Counted from the stretch's first letter, positions 18,312 through 28,419 are shown. The stretch: 35,928 nt of DNA from Phocaeicola sp. (GCA_029257865.1 JARIAN010000037.1:1-35928), one strand, 5' to 3'. Numbers and translations: made by a program. Notes: a model not told the origin generated them from the sequence alone.

Positions 18312-18971
18312 TCAAGAAAGTGATTTTCCGGCAATCGCCAATATTATCCCTATCACTGAAGCAATCATCACCACTACACCTATAATACGATTCAACATCC
18401 AGATGCCACGTACATTGAAACGTGTGCGCACCTTATTTACAAAGTAAGTGATGCTCAGCCACCAGGTCACTGCACCTAAAACAATTGCCAGATAACCCAC
18501 CAGCTGAAAGCCAATCAGACTGCCCGGCAACACGAAAGAGAAACGGGCGAACAAGCCGATAAATAAGAATATAATTAAAGGATTGGATAGCGTAACGAAA
18601 AAGGCGGTCAAGAAGTTATGCAACAAGGAACCCCTGTTGCTTGATGTGGGTCGAAGAGACTTCACTGGATTACTCCGAAAGGTATACACTCCAAAACAAA
18701 GAAGCATAATGCTTCCTGCCAACTGCAGCACTAGCTGATGCTTAATAATGATTTCATCCATGAAACTCATTCCATAACCGGTTATCAATGCATAGCCAAT
18801 GTCACTCATCGCCGCGCCCAGTCCGGTAACAAAACCAAACCAGCGTCCCTTGTTCAAAGTCCGTTGAATACAAAGCACGCCCACAGGACCTAGCGGAGCG
18901 GAAACTACTACCCCAACAATAAATCCCTTAACCAATAAATCCAGTATCGTAACCTGTTCTAACCAATTCAT
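18312..18971 (-). CDS. LysE/RhtB-type amino-acid exporter
   Basis: 219 aa from the ATG at 18971; the frame upstream to 19064 overlaps the purL promoter region. Six membrane helices are visible. The first contains GFIVGVVVSAPLGPVGVLCIQRTL, the LysE family signature, and a second hallmark is FFVTLSNPLIIFLFIGLF near residue 120. Family members export amino acids or related metabolites across the inner membrane; the substrate is not predictable. First gene of the four-gene minus-strand run ending with prfC, divergent from purL. Confidence 0.9.
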   Translation of the reverse strand: MNWLEQVTILDLLVKGFIVGVVVSAPLGPVGVLCIQRTLNKGRWFGFVTGLGAAMSDIGYALITGYGMSFMDEIIIKHQLVLQLAGSIMLLCFGVYTFRSNPVKSLRPTSSNRGSLLHNFLTAFFVTLSNPLIIFLFIGLFARFSFVLPGSLIGFQLVGYLAIVLGAVTWWLSITYFVNKVRTRFNVRGIWMLNRIIGVVVMIASVIGIILAIAGKSLS

Positions 18972-19024
18972 AATGCAAAGATGACAATTTTTTATGAAAG
19001 TACCTATATTTCGTTTCGTTTTTC

Positions 19025-19055
19025 TTTCGTAAAAACGGGCTTTTATGTAACTTTG
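19025..19055 (+). promoter_or_regulatory. Promoter of purL
   Basis: TTTC (19025-19028), 19 bp, TAACTTTG (19048-19055) is a near-consensus Bacteroides promoter. The leader to the ATG at 19107 is about 45 nt. I see no purine-riboswitch-like fold in so short a leader. Confidence 0.7.
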
Positions 19056-19106
19056 CAGTGTCATTTAATCAAGAATGAACTATCATTTATAAACATAAAA
19101 AGTGCT

Positions 19107-22100
19107 ATGATTCTATTTTTCAGAACCCCCACTCACAGCGTAATTGCTACAGATTGTAGTAAAGAACTGAACTCTGAAGACATCAAGAAATTATGCTGGC
19201 TCTACAGCGATGCCACAGTAGAGACCGAAGACAACCTGACTGGTTGGTTTGTCGGCCCTCGACGTGAAATGATTACTCCATGGAGTACCAATGCCGTAGA
19301 AATCACCCAAAACATGGGTATCGAAGGCATTCACCGTATCGAAGAATACTTCCCTGTAAAAGACGAAAATGCAGCACATGACCCTATGCTTCAACGCATG
19401 TATCATGGCCTCAACCAGTCTATCTTCGAAGTAAACATCAAGCCTCAGCCCATTGTTTACATCGAGAACCTGGAGGAATATAACGAACAAGAAGGTCTGG
19501 CACTCTCTAGAGAAGAAATGGACTATCTGCTGAAAGTGGAAAAAGACTTGGGAAGAAAACTTACCGACTCTGAGGTATTCGGCTTTGCCCAAATCAACTC
19601 TGAACACTGCCGACACAAAATCTTTGGCGGTACTTTCGTTATCGACGGACAGGAAATGGAATCTTCTTTGTTCCAGATGATCAAGAAAACTACTCAGGAA
19701 AACCCTAACAAAATCATCTCGGCTTATAAAGATAATGTGGCTTTCGCTGAAGGTCCTGTAGTAGAACAGTTCGCTCCTCAAGATCATTCTACTTCTGATT
19801 ATTTTGTAATTAAAGACATTAAGACTGTCATCTCTTTGAAAGCTGAAACCCACAACTTCCCAACTACCGTAGAACCGTTCAACGGTGCTTCTACCGGTAC
19901 TGGCGGTGAAATCCGTGACCGTATGGGAGGTGGTAAAGGTTCTTGGCCTATCGCTGGTACTGCAGTCTACATGACTTCTTACCCACGCAGCGAAGAAGGT
20001 CGTGAGTGGGAAAATATATTACCTGTACGCAATTGGTTATATCAGACTCCTGAACAGATTCTGATAAAGGCTTCCAATGGTGCTTCTGATTTCGGTAACA
20101 AGTTTGGTCAACCGCTGATTTGTGGATCTGTCTTGACTTTCGAACACCAGGAAAACAATGAGAAATATGCTTACGACAAGGTTATCATGCTGGCTGGTGG
20201 CGTTGGCTATGGTACTCAGCGAGACTGTCTGAAAGGCTCTCCTGAAGCTGGAAACGAAGTCGTTGTATTGGGTGGTGACAACTATCGTATCGGCTTGGGA
20301 GGCGGCTCTGTTTCTTCTGTTGAAACCGGACGCTACTCTTCAGGTATCGAATTAAACGCTATCCAGCGCGCTAATGCTGAAATGCAGAAACGTGCATACA
20401 ATGTGGTACGCGCCTTGTGTGAAGAAGATGAAAACCCTATCGTTTCTATCCACGACCACGGTTCTGCCGGTCATGTCAACTGCCTGTCTGAATTGGTGGA
20501 AGATTGCGGTGGCTTGATTCATATGGACAAGTTGCCTATCGGCGACGAATCACTTTCTGCCAAGGAAATCATCGCCAACGAATCTCAGGAGCGTATGGGA
20601 TTGCTGATTGACGAAAAGAAACTGGAACATGTACGCAAAATCTCTGAACGCGAACGTGCTCCAATGTATGTAGTTGGTGAAACTACAGGCGACCATCGCT
20701 TTGCTTTCGAACAGGCAGATGGAGTTCGCCCATTTGACTTGGCAGTAGACCAGATGTTTGGTTCTTCTCCTAAGACATACATGATTGACGAAACAGTTGA
20801 ACGTAAATACGAAAACGTGTCTTACGACGCTGCTAAACTGAATGAATATGTAACTCGTGTGCTACAACTGGAAGCTGTTGCTTGTAAAGACTGGTTGACT
20901 AACAAGGTGGACCGTTCCGTTACAGGTAAGATTGCACGCCAGCAGTGCCAGGGGGAACTGCAATTGCCTTTGAGCGACTGTGGTGTCGTTACTTTGGACT
21001 ACCGTGGTGAAAAAGGTATCGCTACAGCTATCGGACATGCTCCTCAAGCTGCTTTGGCTGATCCTGCTGCCGGCTCTGTATTGGCAGTATCGGAAGCTTT
21101 GACCAACTTGGTATGGGCTCCTTTGGCCGAAGGTTTAGACAGCGTTTCTCTCTCTGCCAACTGGATGTGGCCTTGCCGTGCCCAGAAAGGTGAAGATGCT
21201 CGTCTGTACACTGCCGTGAAAGCTTTGTCTGATTTCTGCTGCTCTTTGCAAATCAATGTTCCTACCGGAAAGGACTCTTTGTCTATGACTCAAAAATATC
21301 CTGACGGAGAAAAGATTGTCAGTCCGGGTACTGTTATCGTATCTGCAGGTGGTGAGGTTTCGGATGTGAAGAAGGTTGTTTCTCCTGTAATGGCAAACGA
21401 GCCTAAGTCTTCTTTCTATCATATCGACTTCAGTTTCGATGAACTTCGTCTTGGCGGTTCTGCTTTTGCTCAGTCGCTTAATAAAGTTGGTAGCGATGTC
21501 CCTACCGTACAAAATCCTGAATATTTCCGCGATGCATTCTTGGCTGTACAGGAACTGGTCAACAAGGGTTTGCTGCTGGCAGGTCATGACATCTCTGCCG
21601 GAGGTATGATTACTGCATTGCTGGAAATGTGCTTTGCTAATACAGAAGGCGGTATGGAAATCAACCTTGACAAGATTAAATGCAATGACATTGTCAAGAC
21701 TCTCTTCGCTGAAAATCCAGGTATCATCATTCAAGTAGCCGACAAGCACAAACAGGAAGTGAAGAAGATTTTGGAAGATGCCGGTATTGGTTTCGTAAAA
21801 CTGGGTACCCCAACCAACGAACGTCACATCTTGGTTACCAGCCACGATGCTACTTACCAGTTCGGCATTGACTACTTAAGAGATGTATGGTATTCTACTT
21901 CATACCTGATGGACCGCCACCAAAGCATGAACGGATGCGCTCAGAAGCGTTTCGAAAACTACAAGCAGCAGCCTCTTGAAGTGGTATTCGACAAATCATT
22001 CACCGGAAAACTTTCTCAGTTCGGACTGAACCCTGACCGTCGCACTCCTAGCGGCATCAAGGCTGCTATCATCCGCGAAAAGGGAACCAACGGCGAACGT

Positions 22101-22811
22101 GAAATGGCTTATATGCTATACTTGGCTGGTTTCGACGTGAAAGACGTTACCATGACCGATCTTATCAGCGGCCGTGAAACATTGGAAGATATCAACATGG
22201 TGGTTTACTGTGGTGGTTTCTCTAACTCCGACGTTCTTGGTTCTGCCAAGGGATGGGCAGGTAGCTTCTTGTTCAACCCGAAAGCTAAAGCTGCACTCGA
22301 CAACTTCTATGCACGCGAAGATACTTTGTCTTTGGGCGTCTGCAATGGTTGCCAGCTGATGATGGAATTAGGACTGATTACCCCTGAAGACAAGAAGAAG
22401 GGCAAGATGCTTCACAACGATTCACACAAGTTCGAGTCTAACTTCTTGGGTGTAACAGTTCCTATGAACCGCAGTGTAATGCTCGGCTCGTTGAGTGGCT
22501 CTAAACTGGGTATTTGGGTGGCTCACGGAGAAGGTAAGTTCTCATTGCCTTATCCAGAAGACCACTATAATGTGGTATTGAAATATTCTTATGATGAATA
22601 TCCAGGCAACCCTAACGGTTCTGACTATAGCGTAGCAGGTATTGCCAGCCAAGATGGACGTCATTTGGCTATGATGCCACACTTGGAACGTGCTTGTTTC
22701 CCTTGGAACAACGCATTCTACCCGGCAGAACGTCTGCACAATGACCAGATTACTCCGTGGATGGAAGCATTTGTCAACGCACGCAAATGGGTAGAAAGCC
22801 ATAAGAAATAA
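19107..22811 (+). CDS. purL: Phosphoribosylformylglycinamidine synthase (single-chain)
   Basis: 1234 aa from the ATG at 19107; the open frame continues upstream to 18981 but covers the promoter. This is the large one-chain FGAM synthase, which converts FGAR, glutamine and ATP to FGAM in purine synthesis. Order of parts: N-terminal PurS-like and linker region (1-200), with FAQINSEHCRHKIFGGTF near 170; the two AIRS-like halves (about 200-930), with the ETHNFPTTVEPFNGASTGTGG motif; and a C-terminal glutaminase domain (about 975-1234), with nucleophile Cys in LGVCNGCQLM and HLERACFPWN near the end. It stands alone between a promoter and a terminator. Confidence 0.98.
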   Translation: MILFFRTPTHSVIATDCSKELNSEDIKKLCWLYSDATVETEDNLTGWFVGPRREMITPWSTNAVEITQNMGIEGIHRIEEYFPVKDENAAHDPMLQRMYHGLNQSIFEVNIKPQPIVYIENLEEYNEQEGLALSREEMDYLLKVEKDLGRKLTDSEVFGFAQINSEHCRHKIFGGTFVIDGQEMESSLFQMIKKTTQENPNKIISAYKDNVAFAEGPVVEQFAPQDHSTSDYFVIKDIKTVISLKAETHNFPTTVEPFNGASTGTGGEIRDRMGGGKGSWPIAGTAVYMTSYPRSEEGREWENILPVRNWLYQTPEQILIKASNGASDFGNKFGQPLICGSVLTFEHQENNEKYAYDKVIMLAGGVGYGTQRDCLKGSPEAGNEVVVLGGDNYRIGLGGGSVSSVETGRYSSGIELNAIQRANAEMQKRAYNVVRALCEEDENPIVSIHDHGSAGHVNCLSELVEDCGGLIHMDKLPIGDESLSAKEIIANESQERMGLLIDEKKLEHVRKISERERAPMYVVGETTGDHRFAFEQADGVRPFDLAVDQMFGSSPKTYMIDETVERKYENVSYDAAKLNEYVTRVLQLEAVACKDWLTNKVDRSVTGKIARQQCQGELQLPLSDCGVVTLDYRGEKGIATAIGHAPQAALADPAAGSVLAVSEALTNLVWAPLAEGLDSVSLSANWMWPCRAQKGEDARLYTAVKALSDFCCSLQINVPTGKDSLSMTQKYPDGEKIVSPGTVIVSAGGEVSDVKKVVSPVMANEPKSSFYHIDFSFDELRLGGSAFAQSLNKVGSDVPTVQNPEYFRDAFLAVQELVNKGLLLAGHDISAGGMITALLEMCFANTEGGMEINLDKIKCNDIVKTLFAENPGIIIQVADKHKQEVKKILEDAGIGFVKLGTPTNERHILVTSHDATYQFGIDYLRDVWYSTSYLMDRHQSMNGCAQKRFENYKQQPLEVVFDKSFTGKLSQFGLNPDRRTPSGIKAAIIREKGTNGEREMAYMLYLAGFDVKDVTMTDLISGRETLEDINMVVYCGGFSNSDVLGSAKGWAGSFLFNPKAKAALDNFYAREDTLSLGVCNGCQLMMELGLITPEDKKKGKMLHNDSHKFESNFLGVTVPMNRSVMLGSLSGSKLGIWVAHGEGKFSLPYPEDHYNVVLKYSYDEYPGNPNGSDYSVAGIASQDGRHLAMMPHLERACFPWNNAFYPAERLHNDQITPWMEAFVNARKWVESHKK

Positions 22812-22845
22812 TTAAAGCTGCAAGCTGTTAATTAGATAAATATCC

Positions 22846-22882
22846 AGCCGCTCCGGTTCACTTCAATCGGAGCGGCTTTTTT
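22846..22882 (+). terminator. Terminator of purL
   Basis: AGCCGCTCCG (22846-22855) and CGGAGCGGCT (22868-22877) form a 10-bp GC-rich stem followed by six T. It lies 34 bases past the purL stop codon. Confidence 0.95.
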
Positions 22883-23016
22883 ATATCCAACGGCTTATCA
22901 AAATATTTCATCGGATGGTCTATTACTATTTAAAACTTCATAAATCAGTCTTTCCCTCTTTATTTTACTCCAAAAACATCCTCATTTAATAGTATTTTCT
23001 ATTGAAAATTAAATAT

Positions 23017-23024
23017 TAACTTTG
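23017..23024 (+). promoter_or_regulatory. -7 promoter element of the hybrid sensor gene
   Basis: TAACTTTG, with a T-rich -33 region (TTTT at 22995-22998, 18 bp upstream). The leader to the ATG at 23099 is about 65 nt. The rest of the 22883-23098 gap is AT-rich without other recognisable sites. Confidence 0.55.
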
Positions 23025-23098
23025 AAAGCAACTCTTTTTTCACGAAATTTGTATTGAGATAAACAGAGAATACGCTCGATATAAATATTACTATATAC

Positions 23099-26000
23099 AT
23101 GAAACAACAATTCACCTCATTCTTGCTGCTGGCTTTATGGAGTATTTTTTCACTGAACGCACAGATATTTGAATATATTGGAACAGATGAAGGACTCAGC
23201 AGCCAAAGAGTGCTTTCCATACAGCAAGATAAACAAGGATTTATATGGATTCTTTCTCATAAAGGAGTAGACCGGTATAATGGAAAAAATTTCACGCATT
23301 ATCCTCTCAAAAAAGAAGGATACTCAGTCAACCTATACCCTAACCTCAACTACTTGAAAACAGACCGACAACAAACAGTATGGGAAATAGGAAAAGACGG
23401 ACTAGTTTTCCAGTATAACATCATGAGAGACAGCTTCCAGCTGGAGTTTGACCTAAAAAAAACTTATCCGGAACTGGGAAAGACCCCCATTTCGGTCACC
23501 TATATGGACCACCAGGACAACATCTTGTTTTGCGCGAAGAACACCTTATATATATATAATCCCAAAGAAAAGAAACATTACAGCACCCATACCCAACATA
23601 TCGGATTCATCAGCAACATCACTCAGGGAGAAGGCAACCAGTTTTACTTCGCTTCAGAGAAAGGGCTCTTTTCTGCCTGTCTGAACAACTTTCACCTGGA
23701 AAATATTGTTCCTATCGACTTGGGTATGAAATATCGTATCGATTACATCTACTATCATGCACCCTCACAGCGTATCCTCATCAATACGCTGCCTAAAAAC
23801 ATGCTTCTCTACGACTGCAAAAGCCATGACATAATCGGACTGAACAATGCCATGACCGACATTGGAGTGAACAATATCATCCCGAACCGTAAAGACTCGA
23901 TGGAAGTGCTCATTGCCACCGATGGAGATGGTGTATACAAACTGAACTTAAAGAACAATCATCTTTCGCATTTCTTAAAGGAGGATACTCATAACCTCAA
24001 CAAGATGAACGGAAGTATCATCAAGGATATCTACATGGATAAGGCCAACAGAATATGGAATGTCATCTACCCCACCGGTATTACCATCTATTCTGAGAAT
24101 TATCCGGCTTACTTTCATATCATGCACTCTGCCAACAATCCCAACTCGCTGGTACACAACTTTGTGAATGGCATCATAGAGGATTCAGATGGAGATACCT
24201 GGTATGCTACCAGCAATGGCATCAGTCACTATGATTTCAAACGGAATAAATGGAATAACTACCTCAACAATACCAAATACCAATCGCAAAAGCAAAACAC
24301 TATTTTCACTGCTTTATGCGAATATAAACCGGGATACATCTTGGCTGGAGGGTACATGTCGGGGGTGTACCTCATTGAGAAGAAAACTGGAAAAACCACT
24401 TTCTTCACTCAAAAAAGCAGTGAAAACAAAGAAGGCGACAACAAGTATATCCGATCGATCTTCAAAGACTGCGAAGGCAACATTTGGAGCGGCGGATTCT
24501 ACAAGTTAAGACTGCACAATACCCAAACTAATATATCCAGCTCATTCAATACGGAATACCCCATCACTCATATTGCACAAAAGGATAGCAATACCTTGTG
24601 GATAGGCACTATCAACGGAGTATATATGTTTGATAGCAAACAAAAAAAAACATTGCCCTTCGAATCGGAGATAGGTTGTGTCAACATGATTTATTCACCG
24701 ATTGATGCCCCTATTGCTTATTTTGCGACCTACGGCAATGGACTGTTTGCCATCAACAAGAAAACCGGAGAAACACGGAGGTTCTATACCGAGAATAGTG
24801 GACTGCTGAGCAACAACATCTACAGCATTGTTAAAGGAAAAGGAAACTGCCTATACATCAGTACAGAAAACGGAATCACCCGTATTGACTTGAAGGAGAT
24901 GAAATTCAGCAGTTGGACAAAAGGACAAGGATTGCAAACTGCCAATTTCAATGCCAAAGCTGCTGTCCATACTTGTAAAGGCAGACTTATTTTCGGCAGC
25001 AATGAAGGAATCGTCATCTTACCGGACAGCATCAGTTTTCCGCAGAAATTCAATAGTAAGATGTACTTGTCCAACCTAGACATCATGTACCACAGAGTAT
25101 ATCCAGGCGACAAGAACTCTCCGCTGACTGTTCCATTGAACGAAACTCCTTCCATCAAATTGAAATACAACCAAAATACATTCTCACTGAAGGTATCTTC
25201 CATCAATTTCGACAATGCTTCGAATATTTTATATAGCTGGAAACTGGAAGGATTCTACGACCAGTGGAATAAGCCAAGCAATAGTGAAATAATACGATAC
25301 ACCAATCTCTCACCAGGGAAATACTACTTGCGTATACGAGCCATACATGCCGAAAACCTTCATATCATTGAAGAGAGAAGCCTCTATATTTACATTGAGC
25401 AGCCTTACTGGTTCACCGTATGGGCTTTCCTTCTATATGCAATATTGGCATCGGTTGTCATCTATATGCTGATGCGTTACAACCAGATTCGAAGGGACAG
25501 AAAGGCATCTATCGACAAAATCAACTTCTTTATGCATACGGCACACGATATCCGTACCCCGCTAACGCTTATTAAGGCTCCGCTGGGAGAAATCATGAAG
25601 AACGAGCAACTCAGTGAAGAGGGGCTCACCAATCTGAACCTGGCGATACAAAGCACTGAAGACCTCTCGGTATTAGCTGACAACCTGATTAATTTCCAGA
25701 AAGAGGAACTCTATGGCTCAAACATCAATGTAACCAAACATGAACTGAATGCCTATCTGCAAACCTATATACAGCAGTTTATGAACTATGCACAGCAAAA
25801 AGGCATCCAACTGCGCTACAAGAGTCAAGGTAACAAGGTAGAGGTATGGATTGACCAAAACAAGGTTAATGCCATCTTGAGAAATTTGCTGAGCAACGCA
25901 TTAAACTATACTCCAGAAGGAGGATGTGTAGACTTGGAGATGAGCTACAACAAGAACCGTTGGTTCCTTACCATCTCGGATACCGGTATCGGCATCCCCA

Positions 26001-27085
26001 AGAAGGAGCAGAAAAAACTTTTCAAGTTCCTCTTTAGGGCAAGCAACGCTACCGGACAGAGCATCTCCGGCTCCGGTATCGGCATGCTGCTCACTTACCG
26101 ACTCATCAAGAAGCACGGAGGAAAAATCAGTTTTAAAAGCACCGAGAATGTGGGTACTTCTTTCCGGCTGGACTTTCCTATCCGTAGCAAGAAGTATCAC
26201 TACCAAACTAAAGAACCGAACAATGAAATAGCTACCTCGGTGCTGTATCAGGAAAATATCACAGCAGAAAAGCCGCTGACAGAACAGCAGCAGACCAACA
26301 AACTGCTAAAAGATGCTCCTATCATTTTACTGGTGGAAGACAACAATAACCTAAGGGCCTTCCTCAACAAGTGCCTGGCCGAACATTACCGGATTATGGA
26401 AGCTACCAACGGACAGGAGGCTCTCCACAAGATAAAGCAGCAACAGCCTGACCTCATCATATCGGATGTCATGATGCCGCTAATGGACGGTGAAGAGATG
26501 TGCCACATACTGAAAAGTGACATCGAAACCAGCCATATACCGGTTATCTTGCTTACGGCACTGGGTAGCCGAAGGGAAATCTTGCGCGGACTGGAAATGA
26601 AGGCCGATATGTATATTGTTAAGCCGTTCGACTTGATGGTGCTGAAAGCTAATATCAGCAACATACTTGAAAACAGGGAATTGCTGCGTCAGAAGTTCCA
26701 GAAACTTCCATTGGAGAACCACAAGCAGGAACCGACAGTGAAAGCGACAATGCCTAGCAACCTGGATAATGAATTTATGGAAAAGGTAACCCAACTGGTC
26801 AAGGAAGGACTGGGAAAAGAGTTCAATGTGGATATCTTGTGCAGCCAGATGAACATGAGCCGCACCAGTTTCTACAACAAGATCAAGGCTCTTACGGGTG
26901 TCGCCCCCGCCGACTTTATCCGGACTGTACGTATGCAGGAAGCTGCCACCTTACTGAAAAGCAAGCAATATACCGTTTCGGAAGTGGCTGATATGTTGGG
27001 ATTTGCCGACCCAAAATATTTCACCGACAGTTTCAAGAAATATTATGGGATGCCTCCAAGTTCCTATATGAAACAGCAGAAATGA
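23099..27085 (+). CDS. Hybrid two-component system sensor/regulator (HTCS)
   Basis: 1328 aa. A signal peptide (1-21) precedes two seven-bladed Reg_prop-type propellers in the periplasm (about 22-680; GTDEGLSSQRVLSIQQDKQG opens the first) and a Y_Y_Y domain (about 690-765). A membrane helix follows at about 771-794. The cytoplasmic part has HisKA with phospho-acceptor H816 in HTAHDIRTPL, HATPase with the N box NLLSNALNYTPEGG and DTGIGIPK, a receiver (about 1075-1190) with phospho-acceptor D1123 in SDVMMP and K1175 in KPF, and an AraC-type HTH (about 1225-1325). All key residues are present. HTCS proteins usually sense a glycan fragment and control a polysaccharide-utilisation locus. None lies here: the next genes are a chromate-type transporter pair and an ABC importer. 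Confidence 0.97.
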   Translation: MKQQFTSFLLLALWSIFSLNAQIFEYIGTDEGLSSQRVLSIQQDKQGFIWILSHKGVDRYNGKNFTHYPLKKEGYSVNLYPNLNYLKTDRQQTVWEIGKDGLVFQYNIMRDSFQLEFDLKKTYPELGKTPISVTYMDHQDNILFCAKNTLYIYNPKEKKHYSTHTQHIGFISNITQGEGNQFYFASEKGLFSACLNNFHLENIVPIDLGMKYRIDYIYYHAPSQRILINTLPKNMLLYDCKSHDIIGLNNAMTDIGVNNIIPNRKDSMEVLIATDGDGVYKLNLKNNHLSHFLKEDTHNLNKMNGSIIKDIYMDKANRIWNVIYPTGITIYSENYPAYFHIMHSANNPNSLVHNFVNGIIEDSDGDTWYATSNGISHYDFKRNKWNNYLNNTKYQSQKQNTIFTALCEYKPGYILAGGYMSGVYLIEKKTGKTTFFTQKSSENKEGDNKYIRSIFKDCEGNIWSGGFYKLRLHNTQTNISSSFNTEYPITHIAQKDSNTLWIGTINGVYMFDSKQKKTLPFESEIGCVNMIYSPIDAPIAYFATYGNGLFAINKKTGETRRFYTENSGLLSNNIYSIVKGKGNCLYISTENGITRIDLKEMKFSSWTKGQGLQTANFNAKAAVHTCKGRLIFGSNEGIVILPDSISFPQKFNSKMYLSNLDIMYHRVYPGDKNSPLTVPLNETPSIKLKYNQNTFSLKVSSINFDNASNILYSWKLEGFYDQWNKPSNSEIIRYTNLSPGKYYLRIRAIHAENLHIIEERSLYIYIEQPYWFTVWAFLLYAILASVVIYMLMRYNQIRRDRKASIDKINFFMHTAHDIRTPLTLIKAPLGEIMKNEQLSEEGLTNLNLAIQSTEDLSVLADNLINFQKEELYGSNINVTKHELNAYLQTYIQQFMNYAQQKGIQLRYKSQGNKVEVWIDQNKVNAILRNLLSNALNYTPEGGCVDLEMSYNKNRWFLTISDTGIGIPKKEQKKLFKFLFRASNATGQSISGSGIGMLLTYRLIKKHGGKISFKSTENVGTSFRLDFPIRSKKYHYQTKEPNNEIATSVLYQENITAEKPLTEQQQTNKLLKDAPIILLVEDNNNLRAFLNKCLAEHYRIMEATNGQEALHKIKQQQPDLIISDVMMPLMDGEEMCHILKSDIETSHIPVILLTALGSRREILRGLEMKADMYIVKPFDLMVLKANISNILENRELLRQKFQKLPLENHKQEPTVKATMPSNLDNEFMEKVTQLVKEGLGKEFNVDILCSQMNMSRTSFYNKIKALTGVAPADFIRTVRMQEAATLLKSKQYTVSEVADMLGFADPKYFTDSFKKYYGMPPSSYMKQQK

Positions 27086-27126
27086 AAAGACTGACTGCTT
27101 TACAAGACATTGAACTAAAACAATAT

Positions 27127-27151
27127 ACGGCGGAGAGAGAGCTTCTGCCGT
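27127..27151 (+). other. Small hairpin between the HTCS and transporter genes
   Basis: ACGGC (27127-27131) and GCCGT (27147-27151), with extra GGA/TTC pairing, form a weak stem ending in TTTCAC, in the 90-base gap after the HTCS gene. It could be a weak terminator or attenuator. No promoter match is visible in this gap, so some read-through into the transporter genes is likely. Confidence 0.3.
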
Positions 27152-27175
27152 TTCACTATATTCAACTTACTAGAT

Positions 27176-27724
27176 ATGATGTTTTATGTGAATGCGTTCC
27201 TGATTTTCGCCAAAATCGGCCTCTTTACCATTGGAGGAGGATATGCCATGATTCCCTTGATTGAAACCGAAGTGGTGCATCGCAAACAATGGATCTCGAA
27301 GGAAGAGTTTCTCGACCTAATTGCTTTGGCTCAGACGGTGCCGGGTATCTTTGCCGTGAACATCGCCATCTTTATTGGCTATAAAATAAAAGGTTTTCGG
27401 GCTGCTTTATGCATGGCTGTAGGAACCGTCTTACCCTCCTTCGCCATTATCTTACTCATTGCCTTGTTTTTCCAACAATACAAGCACCTACCGGTGGTGG
27501 AACGTATTTTCAAGGGTATCCGTCCGGCTGTGGTAGCACTCATTGCCGCTCCTACCTTCAAGATGGCTCATTCGGCACACATCAACCGATATAATATATG
27601 GATTCCGGTTGTCTCGGCACTGCTCATCTGGCTACTTGGTTTCTCTCCTATCTATATTATCATTCTAAGCGGACTAGGAGGATATTTACATGGTATTTAT
27701 AAACAAAAAAAATCTAAAATATGA
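27176..27724 (+). CDS. Chromate-type transporter, first half-size subunit
   Basis: 182 aa, one CHR domain with about five to six membrane segments. Family signs are FAKIGLFTIGGGYAMIPLIE near residue 11 and ALAQTVPGIFAVNIA near 51. In the short-chain ChrA class, two half-size proteins of opposite topology are encoded side by side and work as a pair, as with the next gene. Known full-size members export chromate; for gut Bacteroidota pairs the natural substrate is unproven. A second in-frame ATG follows immediately at 27179. The stop overlaps the next start by four bases (ATGA), showing translational coupling. Confidence 0.93.
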   Translation: MMFYVNAFLIFAKIGLFTIGGGYAMIPLIETEVVHRKQWISKEEFLDLIALAQTVPGIFAVNIAIFIGYKIKGFRAALCMAVGTVLPSFAIILLIALFFQQYKHLPVVERIFKGIRPAVVALIAAPTFKMAHSAHINRYNIWIPVVSALLIWLLGFSPIYIIILSGLGGYLHGIYKQKKSKI

Positions 27725-28284
27725 TTTTCCTGCAACTATTCTACACATTTTTTAAAATCGGTCTTTTCGGATTTGGAGGTGGATATGCCATGCTTTCCAT
27801 GATACAAGGTGAAGTGGTAAACCACTACGGATGGCTAAGTTCTGCTGAATTTACTGATATTGTAGCTGTCAGCCAAATGACACCAGGACCTATCGGTATC
27901 AATTCTGCCACCTATGTAGGATATCAGGCTGTGGTGAGTGCTGGATATTCTCACTTCATCGGCATGTTGGGGTCTGCTATAGCCACTTTCTCGGTAGTGT
28001 TACCCTCGTTCTTGCTCATGATGTTCATCAGCAAGTTGTTTATTAAATACCAAAAACACCCTGCTATAGCAGCTATCTTCTGCGGACTGCGTCCCGGAGT
28101 AGTGGGACTTTTAGCCGCTGCGTTTCTCATCTTAATCAACTCGGAAAATTTCGGTACCGAAACAGAGCAAGTCCTTATCAGTACACTTTTGTTTATCGGT
28201 ACTTTCGTGGCTTCATTCTTTTTTCATATTAACCCCATCCTACTCATCGTGATATGTGGCATCACAGGCTATCTGTTCTTCTGA
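27721..28284 (+). CDS. Chromate-type transporter, second half-size subunit
   Basis: 187 aa, one CHR domain. It matches its neighbour in the N-terminal motif (FFKIGLFGFGGGYAMLSMIQ) and in VSQMTPGPIGINSATYVGY near residue 50, the more canonical form of the ChrA signature. About six membrane segments. It starts within the stop codon of the first subunit gene and therefore probably forms a heterodimer with it. The next gene is 135 bases downstream with its own promoter-like element. Confidence 0.94.
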   Translation: MIFLQLFYTFFKIGLFGFGGGYAMLSMIQGEVVNHYGWLSSAEFTDIVAVSQMTPGPIGINSATYVGYQAVVSAGYSHFIGMLGSAIATFSVVLPSFLLMMFISKLFIKYQKHPAIAAIFCGLRPGVVGLLAAAFLILINSENFGTETEQVLISTLLFIGTFVASFFFHINPILLIVICGITGYLFF

Positions 28285-28329
28285 AACGATTAACCGATTA
28301 TAACCCAACGGAAGATGAAAGATTTTACC

Positions 28330-28337
28330 TATCTTTG
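28330..28337 (+). promoter_or_regulatory. -7 element upstream of the ABC importer operon
   Basis: TATCTTTG fits TAnnTTTG, about 80 bases before the binding-protein ATG. No TTTG stands at the -33 position. I found no cobalamin-riboswitch-like sequence in the remaining leader. Confidence 0.45.
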
Positions 28338-28419
28338 CATTGTGATTTGGTCTTTCTGTAACCTCTTCTAGATGCCACAGAAAAAAAACAGAACTCATTT
28401 CTTTTAAAGTTAATTCATT

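Noticed and set aside
28285-28419. Cobalamin riboswitch ahead of the ABC importer
   Set aside because: The leader is only about 80 nt after the likely promoter and shows no B12-box-like sequence or long fold, so it cannot be used to assign the substrate.
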